A stretch of 64,000 bases of DNA from Aedes albopictus. Lineage: Eukaryota > Arthropoda > Insecta > Diptera > Culicidae. The DNA is taken from NCBI RefSeq assembly GCF_035046485.1, contig NC_085138.1, positions 42,009,464 to 42,073,463 of the forward strand, read 5' to 3'. Positions 10,468-23,900 of this stretch are shown here, piece by piece. The notes under the pieces are model-generated. The model was not told where the DNA came from. It saw only the letters and a list, made by a program, of their open reading frames with translations, and did not search any database. The first letter of the stretch is position 1. Every line of letters begins with the position of its first letter. A program made the translations under genes and the position numbers.

Positions 10468-12949
10468 CCTGTCACGAGGAGCCCCCCCGTTGCTGCTCAA
10501 CTGTGGCCTAGTCATTTTGACCGGTCAACAGTGGTCGCGATCGGTGTTCTGTTGTCACTGATGACTTGCAATGAGATGCGAATAGACGTCACCGAAAGGG
10601 AACGATGATTTGCAAGATTGAAAGCAGCCTCCATTTGAACAAAAGCTAAGCACAAAATGTACAATCCTTTATTCAGCCCCTAAACATCTATTTTTGGTGA
10701 TTTTATCCAACCTTAAGCTGGTTTGAGGTTCATTGAAAGGCTGCTTTAAGGATTAATATGCGCTTAGTCAGCAATCAACTAAATTGATTGAATTTGGTTG
10801 AAAATTAAAAAAAAACATTTTAAAACTTATTTTTACTCTTTCCATTTCCATTTCTAGAAGAGATTGTTTCGGAATGAATAAATTAATCTATGGTAAAACT
10901 GGGAATTGGACTTGGAACTCCTGATTTATAGTCACTCACCTTATCACCTACACCACACACAAATGTATACATATCCTCGAAAACGAGAGCAATGCTTGTT
11001 GTATCTGAACAATCAAGTACATAAGTTGAACAAAAGCTGTATTGAAGCTGAAGAAGCTATGTAGACTCTGTAAGAACACTGCTTGGGTCAGTTGTCAAAA
11101 GTTATTTGATCAAAGGTTGAACAACAGATGAGTAATTCTGCATGTTGGTGTACGTTTCGAAGCTGGTTACAGAGATGAATAATATTCTTCTCAACTTGAT
11201 ATTCAGCTATCTATGTATTTCTGATTAAGAGGTAGAGCAAGCAATACTTCAGACCAATATTCAGCTGTCATTGTATTTAGCCACTGCCATCATTAACCAG
11301 CCAATGTTCAGCTAATACTCTCACTGTTCAGCATTCATTATTACTTGGGTATCTTCTATCAAGTAACACTTTGATAACCAATTAGTCCGGTAGAGGTTTT
11401 TAGAACCGTTATAAAACCTGATGCCTTTTATTTTAATTTTGTGATGGTTCTAAGGAACTCTTTTTGTCTATTCTACAAAAAAATCATTACTTGGGCTTAT
11501 ATCTGCTGCCTTATAATCTTTGCATGTGGCAAAAACTGTCAAAAAAATCAGAAGCTTATACATGTCGTTCAAGCAGTAAAGCAGTATCGATGCAACGCTC
11601 CCGATTATGCATATTTCATAAATCCGCCATATCCATTCACACAGATCCCCATCGACTCATATGCAAGCCCCATACCCGAAACAAAAGATTTCTTTCTTCT
11701 CGCCTAATTGAATCGCAAACTTTGTGAAAACTGTTTCTTAAAAGCTCTTTACAGAACAACAGCGCAGTTGGTATATTGTAGGTACCTATTGCACCTCGGA
11801 GCATCGTCATCCGCCGCAACCATCGCATCGTTGGTTGTCACAGGTTGCCGTCACGAACAGAGATCCATCCATGTACCTTACCTACCTTGTGCTAGAAATG
11901 GCACTGAAAAGTTTAGTTTATTAAAAATTCATTTCCATCTCGTTTTCTTCGCTGGCTTCCACCAATAGTGTTCGGAGGTGGGAGTCTGTCGTCATCGTCG
12001 TAGCACAAAAGTTTACCTTGGCAAAATTTCCGATGACAGTTGTCGTCGCCCTCGGTGGCTGTCGTGTTCAGCGACAACACAACAACAGCAACAACAACAA
12101 CAATGCACTTCAAGAAAAGAATCGGAGAGTAGCCATCAGCCACGAGCAGGCGGAACAATGAAGGAGGTTATTGTTTTTTTTTTTTCACTCTTGGCTTCCT
12201 AACGTCGCCATGCGGAAACAAGTTTGGACGGTGTGGAACGAGGGCCTTTTTTATTCTCATCCTTTCTCCCCCCGTCACTCAACAACGTCTTCTATGGCCT
12301 GAGGTTCGAAAATAATTTAACTTTTCGCACCTTTTTGAAATTTGCAAAACAATGGCGAACAATGCGAAGAAATTTTCACGAAGGCAACAACGGCGATGGG
12401 TGACCTGGACATAGGGTGTTGTGGTATGGTGATGGACGTTTCACACCTTGAGGTTGAAGGAGTCATCAAGATAGAGAAGAAACTAGATGGATAACATGAC
12501 ATCAACAATTGAAAATAGTGTGGAATAGTGAAAAAGTGACTGTACAACACAGAATATGTCATAAACACAATTATGTAATTAGAAGCGAAAAATCAGTGAA
12601 GACTCGAAAGATATACCTAGTTTTCTGAAAATTTGCAGCCTGTCGGTGAGTACGCCCCAACTTTTCTTCTGCTTCAAATAAACATCGAATGAATTGGCAA
12701 CAGCACCTAATTGCGGACACACACTCCAGCTCAAGATCTAGAAACTATGGCACACCATGACAAGAAAACAAGTAAACCAAGTCCCATGCTGAAGGCGTGC
12801 ACATTTCAAAGCGGAATTCTTAATTTTATCGCCTTTGAATGTTTACGTCGGGTGGACTACTGGTCGTACAGAAGTACACTGTGAATAAGTTTTGAGTTCA
12901 ACTAAATGCGCAAACAAATGTTCTTCTAATTCTCACTACAACGTTTATA
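10468..12949. other. Unrecognised non-coding DNA
   Basis: No gene, RNA or transposon termini are recognised over 2.5 kb. Local features are a short CAA/CAG-rich run (about 12075-12105) and a poly-T run near 12175. Open frames of up to 88 codons overlap on both strands and lack recognisable motifs. Confidence 0.4.
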
Positions 12950-15900
12950 CAGGGTGACTGGTAATTCGTGTTACACCCGAAAGGAGGTGAAAGTAGACCA
13001 TATTTGCAGCAAAAAATTGTTCTACAGGTAGGGTCGGAAATCACTGCTAAGTGAGTTATTCAAAAATTAGTGTTATTAATCTACCCCATCTTTAAACATC
13101 TCTAACTCAGAAACTATGAACCGTATAATCAATCTTAGCGCATGGATAGAAAGCCTAAAGCTTTGTCTTTTAATGCTCTTTGGACAGGTAATTGATAAAA
13201 AGTCATTTCAGTGCAGAAATTTTGACTTTTATGTAAAAAGTGCCTAAAAATGTACCCCCTTTTCACGTTTTTTGATAGTTTACTCGTGAAAAACGTGATA
13301 AATGTGAGAAATGTTCTTCTACAAAACATTCATTTTTTGATACGCTACCAAACTGTCCTTTGGTGCAACATTGTATCTTTCATAGTTTTGTCACAATCTT
13401 GAATTCAAAATTTTGTGAAATAAATCAATGTTTTTATTGCAATACTGTCTGGCAACCCTACACGTTTGCTTGCTGTTGGTCGTCGTGCGCATGGCAACGA
13501 AGTCCAGCGTCGCGGCGGCGGTCATCGTTTGACAGAGCCAACAGTGAAAGGCAAATTGCGCGCAATGTTTATGAATCAATCTCAAGGCATCCTTTTCTTT
13601 GGGTGAAGATTGAATTCGCCTAGATGCCATACACCCAAACCTAGACCCAAACGCCCAAACCCACTCACTGGTGGAATTTAGCGAGATCATACCGCTGGGT
13701 GGCACCGTTTTAAGGGATATTCAAACCTACGGGCTGAGACTGGGTCCGGGCCGGGGCCGCGGCCGAGACTCGATAGGGCTTTTGTCGCTTCGTTCTCACT
13801 GCACACAATGCTCACCGGGCTATAGCGCCTGCGCACCAGCAATTTATGTTGCGCGAACGCACGCACAGTATGAAGTGGTTGTCATTTATTTTTGTTTTTG
13901 TTTCTGCGCACTTTCTGTGTTTGATGTACATTCATCCAGAACTTTCTTTTGTTATTTCTACAGGAATCTGAGATTCCTCCAGCTTTTTTATGATTTCCCT
14001 TGGAGTGCTTTCTGGGACTCTCCCGTAGTTCTTTCTGGAAAACCTCTAATGAGATTCTTCTAGGAGTCCTTCCTGGTATTTCTCCAGCTACTCCGTCTGG
14101 GTTTTTGTCCTTGAGTTCTACTAAAATTTCTTCTGGGATACTTTCAAGAATTGGTTTAGAATTTTTCTCCAGAAATTCCTCCAGGAGTAGCTTCCCACAG
14201 TTTATTTATTTTCAGTTCAACGGGAAGCCCTCCTGAAGTTCCTGAGAGTGAGTCCAGGAGCTCCCCAGGCATTCCTCCAGGGCAACCCCAAAAAATACCA
14301 AGGGAATTTCTTTAGAATTAGCCCAAGAATTCCTCCAGCATTTGTAGTAGAATCACCCTAGGATTTTACTGGGAATTTCTCCATTATAACTCTGGAAATT
14401 AATTCAGGAGTTCTCCAGCAATAATGCATGCTTCTCTTCAGGATTTTTCCCGAAAATTATTGAAGGACTCATGGGATTTCTTCAGAAATTCCTGCATTAA
14501 TACCACCAGGACTTCCTCAAGGGATTCCTCCAAAAAATCCTCCACGATGTCAACTAAAAATTCTTCCAGTAGTTCTTCCAGGAATAACTCCAGAAATTCA
14601 TCTCGAAATTCCTCCAGGAATTTCTCTTCAGGAATTGTGGAAGGGATTTCACAAGACAATTTTTCAATAAATTGCTTCAAGACTTTCTTTAAGAATTCCT
14701 GCAAGGATTTATCTAGGGATTCCTCTGACAATTCCTCTAGATTTTTTTCCACGGTGTCCCCCAAGAATTCTTCCAGTTATTCCTCCATGAGTTCCTGCAG
14801 GAATTCATCCCGCAATTCTACCAGGAAATCCTGTAGAACCAACCATAAATTCCTCCTGTAATTGCTGCAAGAGATTCTCTAGAGGTTCCTCCAAAGATTC
14901 CTCTAGAATTCCTTCCAGAATTTCTCCCAGGAAATCATCAAGAAATTCATCCCAGGAAATCATCAAGAAATTCCTCTAGAAATTCCTTCAGTAATTCCTC
15001 CAGAAATTCCTTCAGTGATTCCTCACAGAGTTCCTCTAGGCAGCATCCATTTATTACGTAACGCTAACATCGAGATTTTTATACCCCCCCTCCCCCCTCC
15101 GTAACGCTTTTTTGTATGAAAACCCACAATTTTTGTATGGACCGTAACGCTCGTCCATACTAGAGCGTTACGTAATTTGTGGACGGTGCCCTAGGAATTT
15201 CTACAGGGATTCCTTCAAAAATTTCTCCAGAAAGTACTCCAGGCATTTCTCTAAGAATTACTTCTTGAATTGCTCCATAAATTATTCCAGGAATTCCTCC
15301 AGAAACTACTTCAGGTACTACTTCAGGAGTTCCTCCAAGAATTCCACCGGAAATTCCTCAAGGAATACCTCCAGAAATTCCATCAGGCAAGTCTTCTTGG
15401 AAATACTCCAGGCAGGAAGTCTTCTTGGAAATACTCCAGGCATAACTCCAAGAATTTCTCCGTGAGTTACTCCAGGTATTCCTACAGGATTCTTACAGAT
15501 GTTTATCCAGGAACTACTGCAAGATGTCCTCCATTTTTTTTTTTCAGGAATTCCTCCAGTGATTCCTTCATAAATTTCTCCAGTAAATGCTCCAGAAAAT
15601 TCTTTAGAGATTCCTTCAGAATTCCTTCCTGTATTTCCTCCAGGAAATCGTCCAGAAATTTCGCCAGTGATTCCTTTAATAAATCTTCTATGGATTCCTC
15701 CAAGAGTTCGTACAGAATATCCTCCAGAAATTCCTCCAGACATTCCTCCAGAAAACACTCCAGGAATTCCTCTAAGAATTTCGCCAGTGATTTCTTTCGT
15801 CCAGAAATTTCGCCAGTGATTCCTTTAATAAACCTTCTAGGGATTACCCCAGGAATTCCTACAGAATATCCACCAGAAATTCCTCCAGGCATTCCTCCGG

Positions 15901-15970
15901 GAATTTCTACAAAAAATACTCCAGGAATTCCTCCAGGAATTTCACCAGGAATTACTCCAGGAATTCATCC
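12950..15970 (+). repeat. Left outer arm of the giant foldback
   Basis: The sequence matches the reverse complement of 28279-28895 followed by 18370-20774. Frames of 64, 130, 145 and 66 codons in this arm are reproduced without change in the right arm. A frame spanning 15270-16046 differs at one residue over its well-aligned part, and a T-run near 15535 differs in length. The arm runs from single-copy-looking sequence (12950-13970) into CCAGGAATT-type repeat (13970 onward), with a MITE at 15039-15191. Confidence 0.85.
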
Positions 15971-16775
15971 ACGAACTTTTCCAGAAATTCCTCCAGGAAT
16001 TCCTCCGAAAATTCCTCCAAGAATTCTTTCAGGAATTTTTCCATAAAGTCTTCCAGGATATACTCCATGAATTACTCCAAGAATTGCTTCAGGAATAACT
16101 CGAGGAATTCCTCCAAAAATTCCTCCAAGAATTCCTTCAGGAATTCTTCCATAAAGTCTTCCAGGAAATACTCCATTAATTACTCAATTCCTAGAGTTAT
16201 ACCTGAAGTAATTAGGTATAACTCTAGGAATTCCTCCACGAATTGCTTCAGAAATGATTCCAGAGATTCCTACGGGAATTCTTCCAGGAACTACTTCAGG
16301 CTGTCCTCAAAAGAATCCTCCAGGAATTGTACAAGGAAATACTTACGGGATTCCTCCCAGAATTCCTGATAAAAATACCTCAAGGAAATGCTTCAAGAAT
16401 TTCTTCAGAAAATCCTTAAAGAACTCCTCCAGCCAATCTTTTAGGAATTCCTTCACGATTTTTTTCAGGAACTTCTCCAGATATTGCTTAGGAATATCTC
16501 CAGGAATTCGTCTTGAAGAACTATTCCAGAACGTACTCCAGGAGTTACTCCAGGATTTCCTCAAGAAATGTCTCTAGAACTTCCTTCAAGAATTCCTTCG
16601 GTTAACTTTCCAGGAATTCCTCCCGGAATTATCTCAGGTACAGTATTCCTTAAAGAGTTACTACAGGGATTCCAGGAATAGCTCCAGAAACTCCGTTAGA
16701 ATTTACTCCAAGGATTTCTCCAGGAATCACTCCAGTAATTCCTCAAGGTAGAATGTCATCCAGGAATTTCTGTAG
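13975..16775 (+). repeat. CCAGGAATTCCT-type degenerate minisatellite, plus orientation
   Basis: Loosely periodic 12-15-bp units of the type CTCCAGGAATTC(C). Plus-strand frames read as Arg/Asn/Ser-rich or Pro/Gly/Ile-rich strings, and minus-strand frames as Glu/Leu/Phe-rich strings. These are by-products of the repeat and not proteins. The same family recurs at 34640-36210, 38340-41060, 52200-55378, 57145-57540 and 61880-64000. Confidence 0.8.
15039..15191. mobile_element. 153-bp MITE, left-arm copy
   Basis: Inverted ends GGCAGCATCCA and, in reverse complement, GGGCACCGTCCA, flanked by TA. Inside, ATTACGTAACGC pairs with GCGTTACGTAAT, and a C-rich run lies next to the Aedes-style phrase TTTTGTATGAAAACCCACAA. 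It interrupts the CCAGGAATT repeat. The same MITE occupies the mirrored position at 19148-19300. Confidence 0.7.
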
Positions 16776-19700
16776 GAATTCTTGGAAATTTTTTTGAACG
16801 GATTCTTGATTGAAATCTTGAAAGAATTCTTGGGGGAGTTCCCGTAGCAGTTTTTGGAATAATTTCTGGAGGATTTTCAGGGAGAATTCTGGAGTGATTT
16901 TTGGGGAAGATCCTGTAGGAATTTCTGGAGGATGTCCTGGGAGAAATCCTAGAAAAGTTTATTTAGGAATTCCTCCCAGACTTCCGCCAAGAATTGCTTC
17001 AAAAATCCCTTTATGAATTTCTCCAAAAATCCCTCGAACAGTTCTTCCTGGAACTTTTTAAGAAATTTATTCAGGAATTATTTTACAAACTCCTCCAGGA
17101 ATTCCTTCACAAATTCCTCCAGTAATTCTTTCAAAAATTCCTCCAAGAATTTCTCCATGAATTCCACCAGGAAATCCTCCAAAAATAACTTGTGAGATAG
17201 CTCCAGGGATTCCTCCTTGAAATCCTCCAGGTATTCCTCCAGTGACTCTTTCAAAAACTCCTTCAAGGCTTACTACAAGTATTTCTCTAGGGATTCCTAA
17301 TGAAATTTCTCCAAGGAAATCCCCCAGGAATTCATCCAAGACTCCCTCCAGGTATTTCTTCAAAAATTCCTCCAGGGATTATTTTAAGAGTTCCTCCAAG
17401 GATTCCACCAGGGAGTAATTCCTGAAAGAAACTCCGAAGGAACTCCTGGGAGGAATTCTTAGATAAATTTCCGGATGACATCCTACCTAGAGGAATTACT
17501 GGAGTGATTCCTGGAGGAATTCTTGGAGTAAGTTCTAACGGAGTTTCTGAAGATATTCCTGAAAAAAAAAATATGAAGCGCTTCCCAGAGGAATCCCTGG
17601 AGTAGCTCTTTAAAGAATTCCTGTACCTGAGATAATTTCGGGAGGAATTCCTGGAAGATTAACCGAAGGAATTCTTGGAGGAAATTCTAGAGACATTTCT
17701 TGAGGAAATCCTGGAGTAATTCATAGAGTAGGTTCTGGAATAGTTTTTGGAGAAAGCCTTGAAGTAATTCATGGAGACATTCTTAGAGTGTTTCTGAGAT
17801 TAATTTCTGGAGGCCTTCCTGGAAAAATTCTTGAGGAATTTCTAAAATAAAACCTTGAGAAGTTTCGGGAAGAATTTCAGGACGAATTTTTGGAGATATT
17901 CGTAAGCAATATCTGGAGGAATTCCTGAAATAATTCGTGAAGGAATTCCTAAAAGATTGGAGCCACTTCTAAAGCAGCTCTTTAAAGAATTTCTGAATAA
18001 ATTCTTCAAGCATTTCCTTGAGGTATTCCTAAGAGGAATTCTGGGAGGAATTCTGGAAAAATTCCGGAAGGTTTTTTTTGACGAATTCCTGGAGTAATGC
18101 AAAGAGAAATTATGGGAATTCTTGGATTGTTTCCAGGAGGAATTCTTGACGGCTTTCCTGGATAAATATCAGAAAGAATTCGTGCAGGAATCCCTGGAGT
18201 AGATCCTAGACGAATTCCTGGAGTCTTTCTTAGAGGAATCCCGTATTTCCTTGTAGAATTCCTGAAGTTTTTTTTGAGGATATTCTGAAGTAGTTTCTGG
18301 TAAAATTCCCGTAGGAATTTCTGAGGTCATTCCTGGAGCAATTGCTGGAGGATTTTCTAGAGTTATTCCTGATGAATTCCTGGAGTAATTCTTGGTGGCA
18401 TTCCTGGAGGAATTCCTGGAGTATTTTTTGTAGGAATTCCCGGAGGAATGCCTGGAGGAATTTCTGGTGGATATTCTGTAGGAATTCCTGGGGTAATCCC
18501 TAGAAGATTTATTAAAGGAATCACTGGCGAAATTTCTGGACAAAAGAAATCACTGGCGAAATTCTTAGAGGAATTCCTGGAGTGTTTTCTGGAGGAATGT
18601 CTGGAGGAATTTCTGGAGGATATTCTGTACGAACTCTTGGAGGAATCCATAGAAGATTTATTAAAGGAATCACTGGCGAAATTTCTGGACGATTTCCTGG
18701 AGGAAATACAGGAAGGAATTCTGAAGGAATCTCTAAAGAATTTTCTGGAGCATTTACTGGAGAAATTTATGAAGGAATCACTGGAGGAATTCCTGAAAAA
18801 AAAAATGGAGGACATCTTGCAGTAGTTCCTGGATAAACATCTGTAAGAATCCTGTAGGAATACCTGGAGTAACTCACGGAGAAATTCTTGGAGTTATGCC
18901 TGGAGTATTTCCAAGAAGACTTCCTGCCTGGAGTATTTCCAAGAAGACTTGCCTGATGGAATTTCTGGAGGTATTCCTTGAGGAATTTCCGGTGGAATTC
19001 TTGGAGGAACTCCTGAAGTAGTACCTGAAGTAGTTTCTGGAGGAATTCCTGGAATAATTTATGGAGCAATTCAAGAAGTAATTCTTAGAGAAATGCCTGG
19101 AGTACTTTCTGGAGAAATTTTTGAAGGAATCCCTGTAGAAATTCCTAGGGCACCGTCCACAAATTACGTAACGCTCTAGTATGGACGAGCGTTACGGTCC
19201 ATACAAAAATTGTGGGTTTTCATACAAAAAAGCGTTACGGAGGGGGGAGGGGGGGTATAAAAATCTCGATGTTAGCGTTACGTAATAAATGGATGCTGCC
19301 TAGAGGAACTCTGTGAGGAATCACTGAAGGAATTTCTGGAGGAATTACTGAAGGAATTTCTAGAGGAATTTCTTGATGATTTCCTGGGATGAATTTCTTG
19401 ATGATTTCCTGGGAGAAATTCTGGAAGGAATTCTAGAGGAATCTTTGGAGGAACCTCTAGAGAATCTCTTGCAGCAATTACAGGAGGAATTTATGGTTGG
19501 TTCTACAGGATTTCCTGGTAGAATTGCGGGATGAATTCCTGCAGGAACTCATGGAGGAATAACTGGAAGAATTCTTGGGGGACACCGTGGAAAAAAATCT
19601 AGAGGAATTGTCAGAGGAATCCCTAGATAAATCCTTGCAGGAATTCTTAAAGAAAGTCTTGAAGCAATTTATTGAAAAATTGTCTTGTGAAATCCCTTCC

Positions 19701-20370
19701 ACAATTCCTGAAGAGAAATTCCTGGAGGAATTTCGAGATGAATTTCTGGAGTTATTCCTGGAAGAACTACTGGAAGAATTTTTAGTTGACATCGTGGAGG
19801 ATTTTTTGGAGGAATCCCTTGAGGAAGTCCTGGTGGTATTAATGCAGGAATTTCTGAAGAAATCCCATGAGTCCTTCAATAATTTTCGGGAAAAATCCTG
19901 AAGAGAAGCATGCATTATTGCTGGAGAACTCCTGAATTAATTTCCAGAGTTATAATGGAGAAATTCCCAGTAAAATCCTAGGGTGATTCTACTACAAATG
20001 CTGGAGGAATTCTTGGGCTAATTCTAAAGAAATTCCCTTGGTATTTTTTGGGGTTGCCCTGGAGGAATGCCTGGGGAGCTCCTGGACTCACTCTCAGGAA
20101 CTTCAGGAGGGCTTCCCGTTGAACTGAAAATAAATAAACTGTGGGAAGCTACTCCTGGAGGAATTTCTGGAGAAAAATTCTAAACCAATTCTTGAAAGTA
20201 TCCCAGAAGAAATTTTAGTAGAACTCAAGGACAAAAACCCAGACGGAGTAGCTGGAGAAATACCAGGAAGGACTCCTAGAAGAATCTCATTAGAGGTTTT
20301 CCAGAAAGAACTACGGGAGAGTCCCAGAAAGCACTCCAAGGGAAATCATAAAAAAGCTGGAGGAATCTCA
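16776..20370 (-). repeat. CCAGGAATTCCT-type minisatellite, minus orientation
   Basis: The repeat switches strand at about 16775: units now read GGAATTCCTGGAG on the plus strand. A short plus-orientation patch lies between about 16960 and 17400, so the symmetry centre of the foldback falls in a mixed zone. The outer part (18370 onward) mirrors the left arm almost exactly, while the inner part is only loosely complementary. Confidence 0.7.
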
Positions 20371-20774
20371 GATTCCTGTAGAAATAACAAAAGAAAGTTC
20401 TGGATGAATGTACATCAAACACAGAAAGTGCGCAGAAACAAAAACAAAAATAAATGACAACCACTTCATACTGTGCGTGCGTTCGCGCAACATAAATTGC
20501 TGGTGCGCAGGCGCTATAGCCCGGTGAGCATTGTGTGCAGTGAGAACGAAGCGACAAAAGCCCTATCGAGTCTCGGCCGCGGCCCCGGCCCGGACCCAGT
20601 CTCAGCCCGTAGGTTTGAATATCCCTTAAAACGGTGCCACCCAGCGGTATGATCTCGCTAAATTCCACCAGTGAGTGGGTTTGGGCGTTTGGGTCTAGGT
20701 TTGGGTGTATGGCATCTAGGCGAATTCAATCTTCACCCAAAGAAAAGGATGCCTTGAGATTGATTCATAAACAT
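18370..20774 (-). repeat. Right outer arm of the giant foldback, inner piece
   Basis: Reverse complement of the left arm from about 15970 back to 13563, near-identical. It ends at CATAAAC plus AT, where the 7.5-kb transposon begins. The arm resumes at 28279 with the second AT followed by TGCGCGCAATT. In the left arm the corresponding sequence is continuous across 13555-13572. Confidence 0.85.
19148..19300. mobile_element. 153-bp MITE, right-arm copy
   Basis: Mirror image of the MITE at 15039-15191, in the same place in the arm and of the same length. Its presence in both arms means it was inserted before the arms were duplicated, or was copied between them by gene conversion. Confidence 0.7.
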
Positions 20775-20966
20775 TCTTTATTACACCAAAAAACCTAACC
20801 TCAAAATGATTGACAATTCTCAGGTCATTTTGACAGTACTGCGCGGGCAACTAGGGCGGGATATTTGCCTGGCGAGATTCAAATTGTCTTTGACAGATGT
20901 TTGTTTTCATATTCAAATTTGAATCTGATCTGAGTGTGAAATCGTGTAGATCGTGGGTTTTCATTC
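20775..20966 (+). repeat. Left TIR of the ISL2EU-like transposon
   Basis: About 190 bp that match the reverse complement of 28088-28278 with few differences. It begins TCTTTATTACACC, includes GTACTGCGCGGGCAACTAGG, and ends just before the transposase start codon at 20977. The transposase promoter must therefore lie largely within the TIR. Confidence 0.85.
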
Positions 20967-20976
20967 CGATTTAATT

Positions 20977-23900
20977 ATGCAGAAGGCGGAAAAGTAAGTA
21001 TCAATGAACATTTACTAGAATATTGGCTCATGATTAACATTAACTACATTTTTGCTTAAATTTTAGGACAGACAACCGCCAATGCTGTGTTTTGAACTGC
21101 GGCGCAAGCAGAACCGCAGGTGCTAGTCTTTTCAGCGTACCATTTGTTTCGTTCACTTTACCGGAAAAGACACTGTTTCGAAGGCTAAAGTGGATTGAAG
21201 TCCTGCAAAATGTTGCTGATATCGATATAAATTCAAAACGAAAATACGTTTGCAGCAAACACTTTATAAAAGGTAGGAAAATTGTGTTGTATATGCAACT
21301 TCAAAATAAAACCGTATATGATTATCGTTTTAGGAAAACCTGCCAATTTATTGGATCGATCCAACCCTGATTGGATACCTTCAATCAATCTTGGAGACAG
21401 CATTGAGGCACCAGTAGATCGAAAAGCTCCACCGATCGTAGAATTTGAATGCCATGAAATGGTAGACTACGCATACGCTTCAGGGTATAACGTAATAGGT
21501 GAAAAGATCAGTTTTAACGACACAGGAGCGACAACAGGTAAACGAACATAAAAGAGAGTAAATTATGGCTTCAACCAATTTCTTAACTTATTATCGTCAG
21601 GTGGCTTATTAAAGGCTTCATGTTCTGATTGCCTGAAGATGCATGATGTATCTTCAGGCAATCAGAACTTGAAGCCAGGCTCAGAACTTGTTATGCCAAA
21701 AATAAACTTAAAGATTGCATTTACACCCTGTCGATAATAAATCAAGAAAACGCTGCCATGGGTACTAAATTAAGTATTTTGATTTATAGAAATGAATGAA
21801 TATAGAAACGATTCGACGGACTTGGGCATCATATTGGATGAAACAGAGCCGGAGAAACCAGACTGTCATATTCCAGTCGAATCTGATGAATTTGATGCAG
21901 CATTGATTTGTGACTCAGGTGAATTTCAGAAATTTTTACTTTTAATAATTGTTTCGAATTAATTCTTTACCTTTTTAGAAACGAATGACCATGTAAACTA
22001 CATGAGCGGTTCATCTGTTCTTGGCATCAATTCGGATGACGTGGAGCTTGAAAATCCGGCCTATCTTATTCCATTTGGATCTGATGATTTCGATGAGAAT
22101 TTGACTTCTGAAGCAGGTGAATTATTTATATACTTGGTGATAATATTACCTACTGTACACCGTGGCAAACAAACTTAATCGAAACATTAACTGGGACTTA
22201 ACCAATGTTAAAGCAGTTCATCAATGTGCAAGTCAAACATATTGAAAATTTGATTATTTCGTAGGCGAAGCTGCTATAAAGCGTTACACTACTTTAACTT
22301 CTTCTACTCAAAATTAAGCAATTCAATTGTCGAACTTTTTGCCCTGTTCGAAGTATCAGTCTATCAACTTCAAAAACACATAATCAAACATAAACGTAGC
22401 TAGTAGCAAGAACTTTCAAGGGATTTTTGAAAACATGTCTTCACCTAAAAACAGTGTTGCAGCTATGGAAACGTAACAAAGCAAAAATCGAAAACACGAA
22501 TCTTTATCGAAAAAAAATTAATAGTACATATATGTACTGTATCCATATTGGAACTGCACTTGAATTTTGATGAAGTCAAGTTTGATATCATTTAAAATTT
22601 AGAGTAATAAAAAAGTAAGGTTGAGAATTGGCTCACGCATAGTCGTAGCATAAGCATCGATTTGTAAAAGGCAGAAGCATCAAATAAATGAAGATTGACC
22701 AATCAGCCTGATGTTTCTTTGACTTCACGCAGTGATTCTGAGATGCAGACTGGAAGTTGGCGACGCGTATTGTTGTGAACAAACAATATTAACCCTTTCT
22801 TTCCCACGACTTTGAACGACTATATCTATGTCAAAAAAGCATTTCCAAAAAAAGTGGTAGAACAAAAGTTATTGCAAATTTTCTAAATTTTTCGAAATCA
22901 ATGAAGAAAAATTTGGTTGTAAATCAATAGGTTTTTGATTGTTTATCAATAGTTCAACTATTGAAACAAGTAGGTAGTAGTTGGGTTAATCTTATGAGAT
23001 TATAACCATATTCTAAAAATTATTGCATCACATTCATCTAATTCCGTTTGTCCGGAGTTCGTCGAAAATCGATGGTGCTCTAGAGCAACCATGGGAAGTA
23101 GAGGGTTAAATAATAGCTCCAAACTATAACACTGTTTTATAGGTATTAAAATATTACATTACTATGATTTGCAAAAGCAAAGCTAGTTTCCTCAAACAAA
23201 ACCGACATGTTTGACTAATACAGGATAGTATAGCATTTATCAATTTATTCTGTTATATTTCCTTCATATTTCTTGCTAGTGTAAAGGTGTGCCAGCTTAT
23301 ATGTTATATTTATTGTAGCATTAGCCATGAGTTTAGTAATGGGCATTAGTCGACAGTCCCGGGAGCGGTCGCGTGTACTGGGTACACGCACCATGAAAAA
23401 TGCACGCTTGTGGTACACAGCGTGAGCGCGGCATCGTTGCAGGTAGTCAAAGACGCGACTGCTCGAGGGTTCATATTTCAATTATGCACATTCAAAAATA
23501 TGAATTTTCCGAAGTTTTTTTTTCAAATAATTTGTCACGGTGTACATAAAACAACATAAAACTAATTTTTATGCATTGTGGTTAACAGATGACAAAGAAA
23601 ACGTCGAGATCCATGGAATGAAGACAGATGCCGAAGTTGAAAGCGCGTGCACAAATCCAAGTTGTCATCAGAAAATTGGGAAATATCAAAATGCTCTAGA
23701 CATTCTTCATGATCAAATTGACGCACTTAATGAGAAATGTGATCGTGCACTTAATTATGTTACATTGTCGGATGATAAATGTAATTACTTTACAGGCATA
23801 TCCAATAGAGTTGTCTTACGTAGGCTATTCACCTATCTCGAAGATTCGCTCGATACTCCAAAGTGCCCAAATTTTTCAAAAGAGCAGGTGTTCGTCATGA

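Noticed and set aside
9132..10511. 459-codon IFYLLSS repeat frame as a membrane protein
   Set aside because: A stop-free 7-bp satellite gives the same heptapeptide in every plus frame. Nothing outside the array supports a gene.
14424..14861. 145-codon Ser/Arg/Asn-rich protein repeated at 19478-19915
   Set aside because: Identity between the two copies reflects the palindrome arms. The sequence is CCAGGAATT-type repeat with no coding signature.
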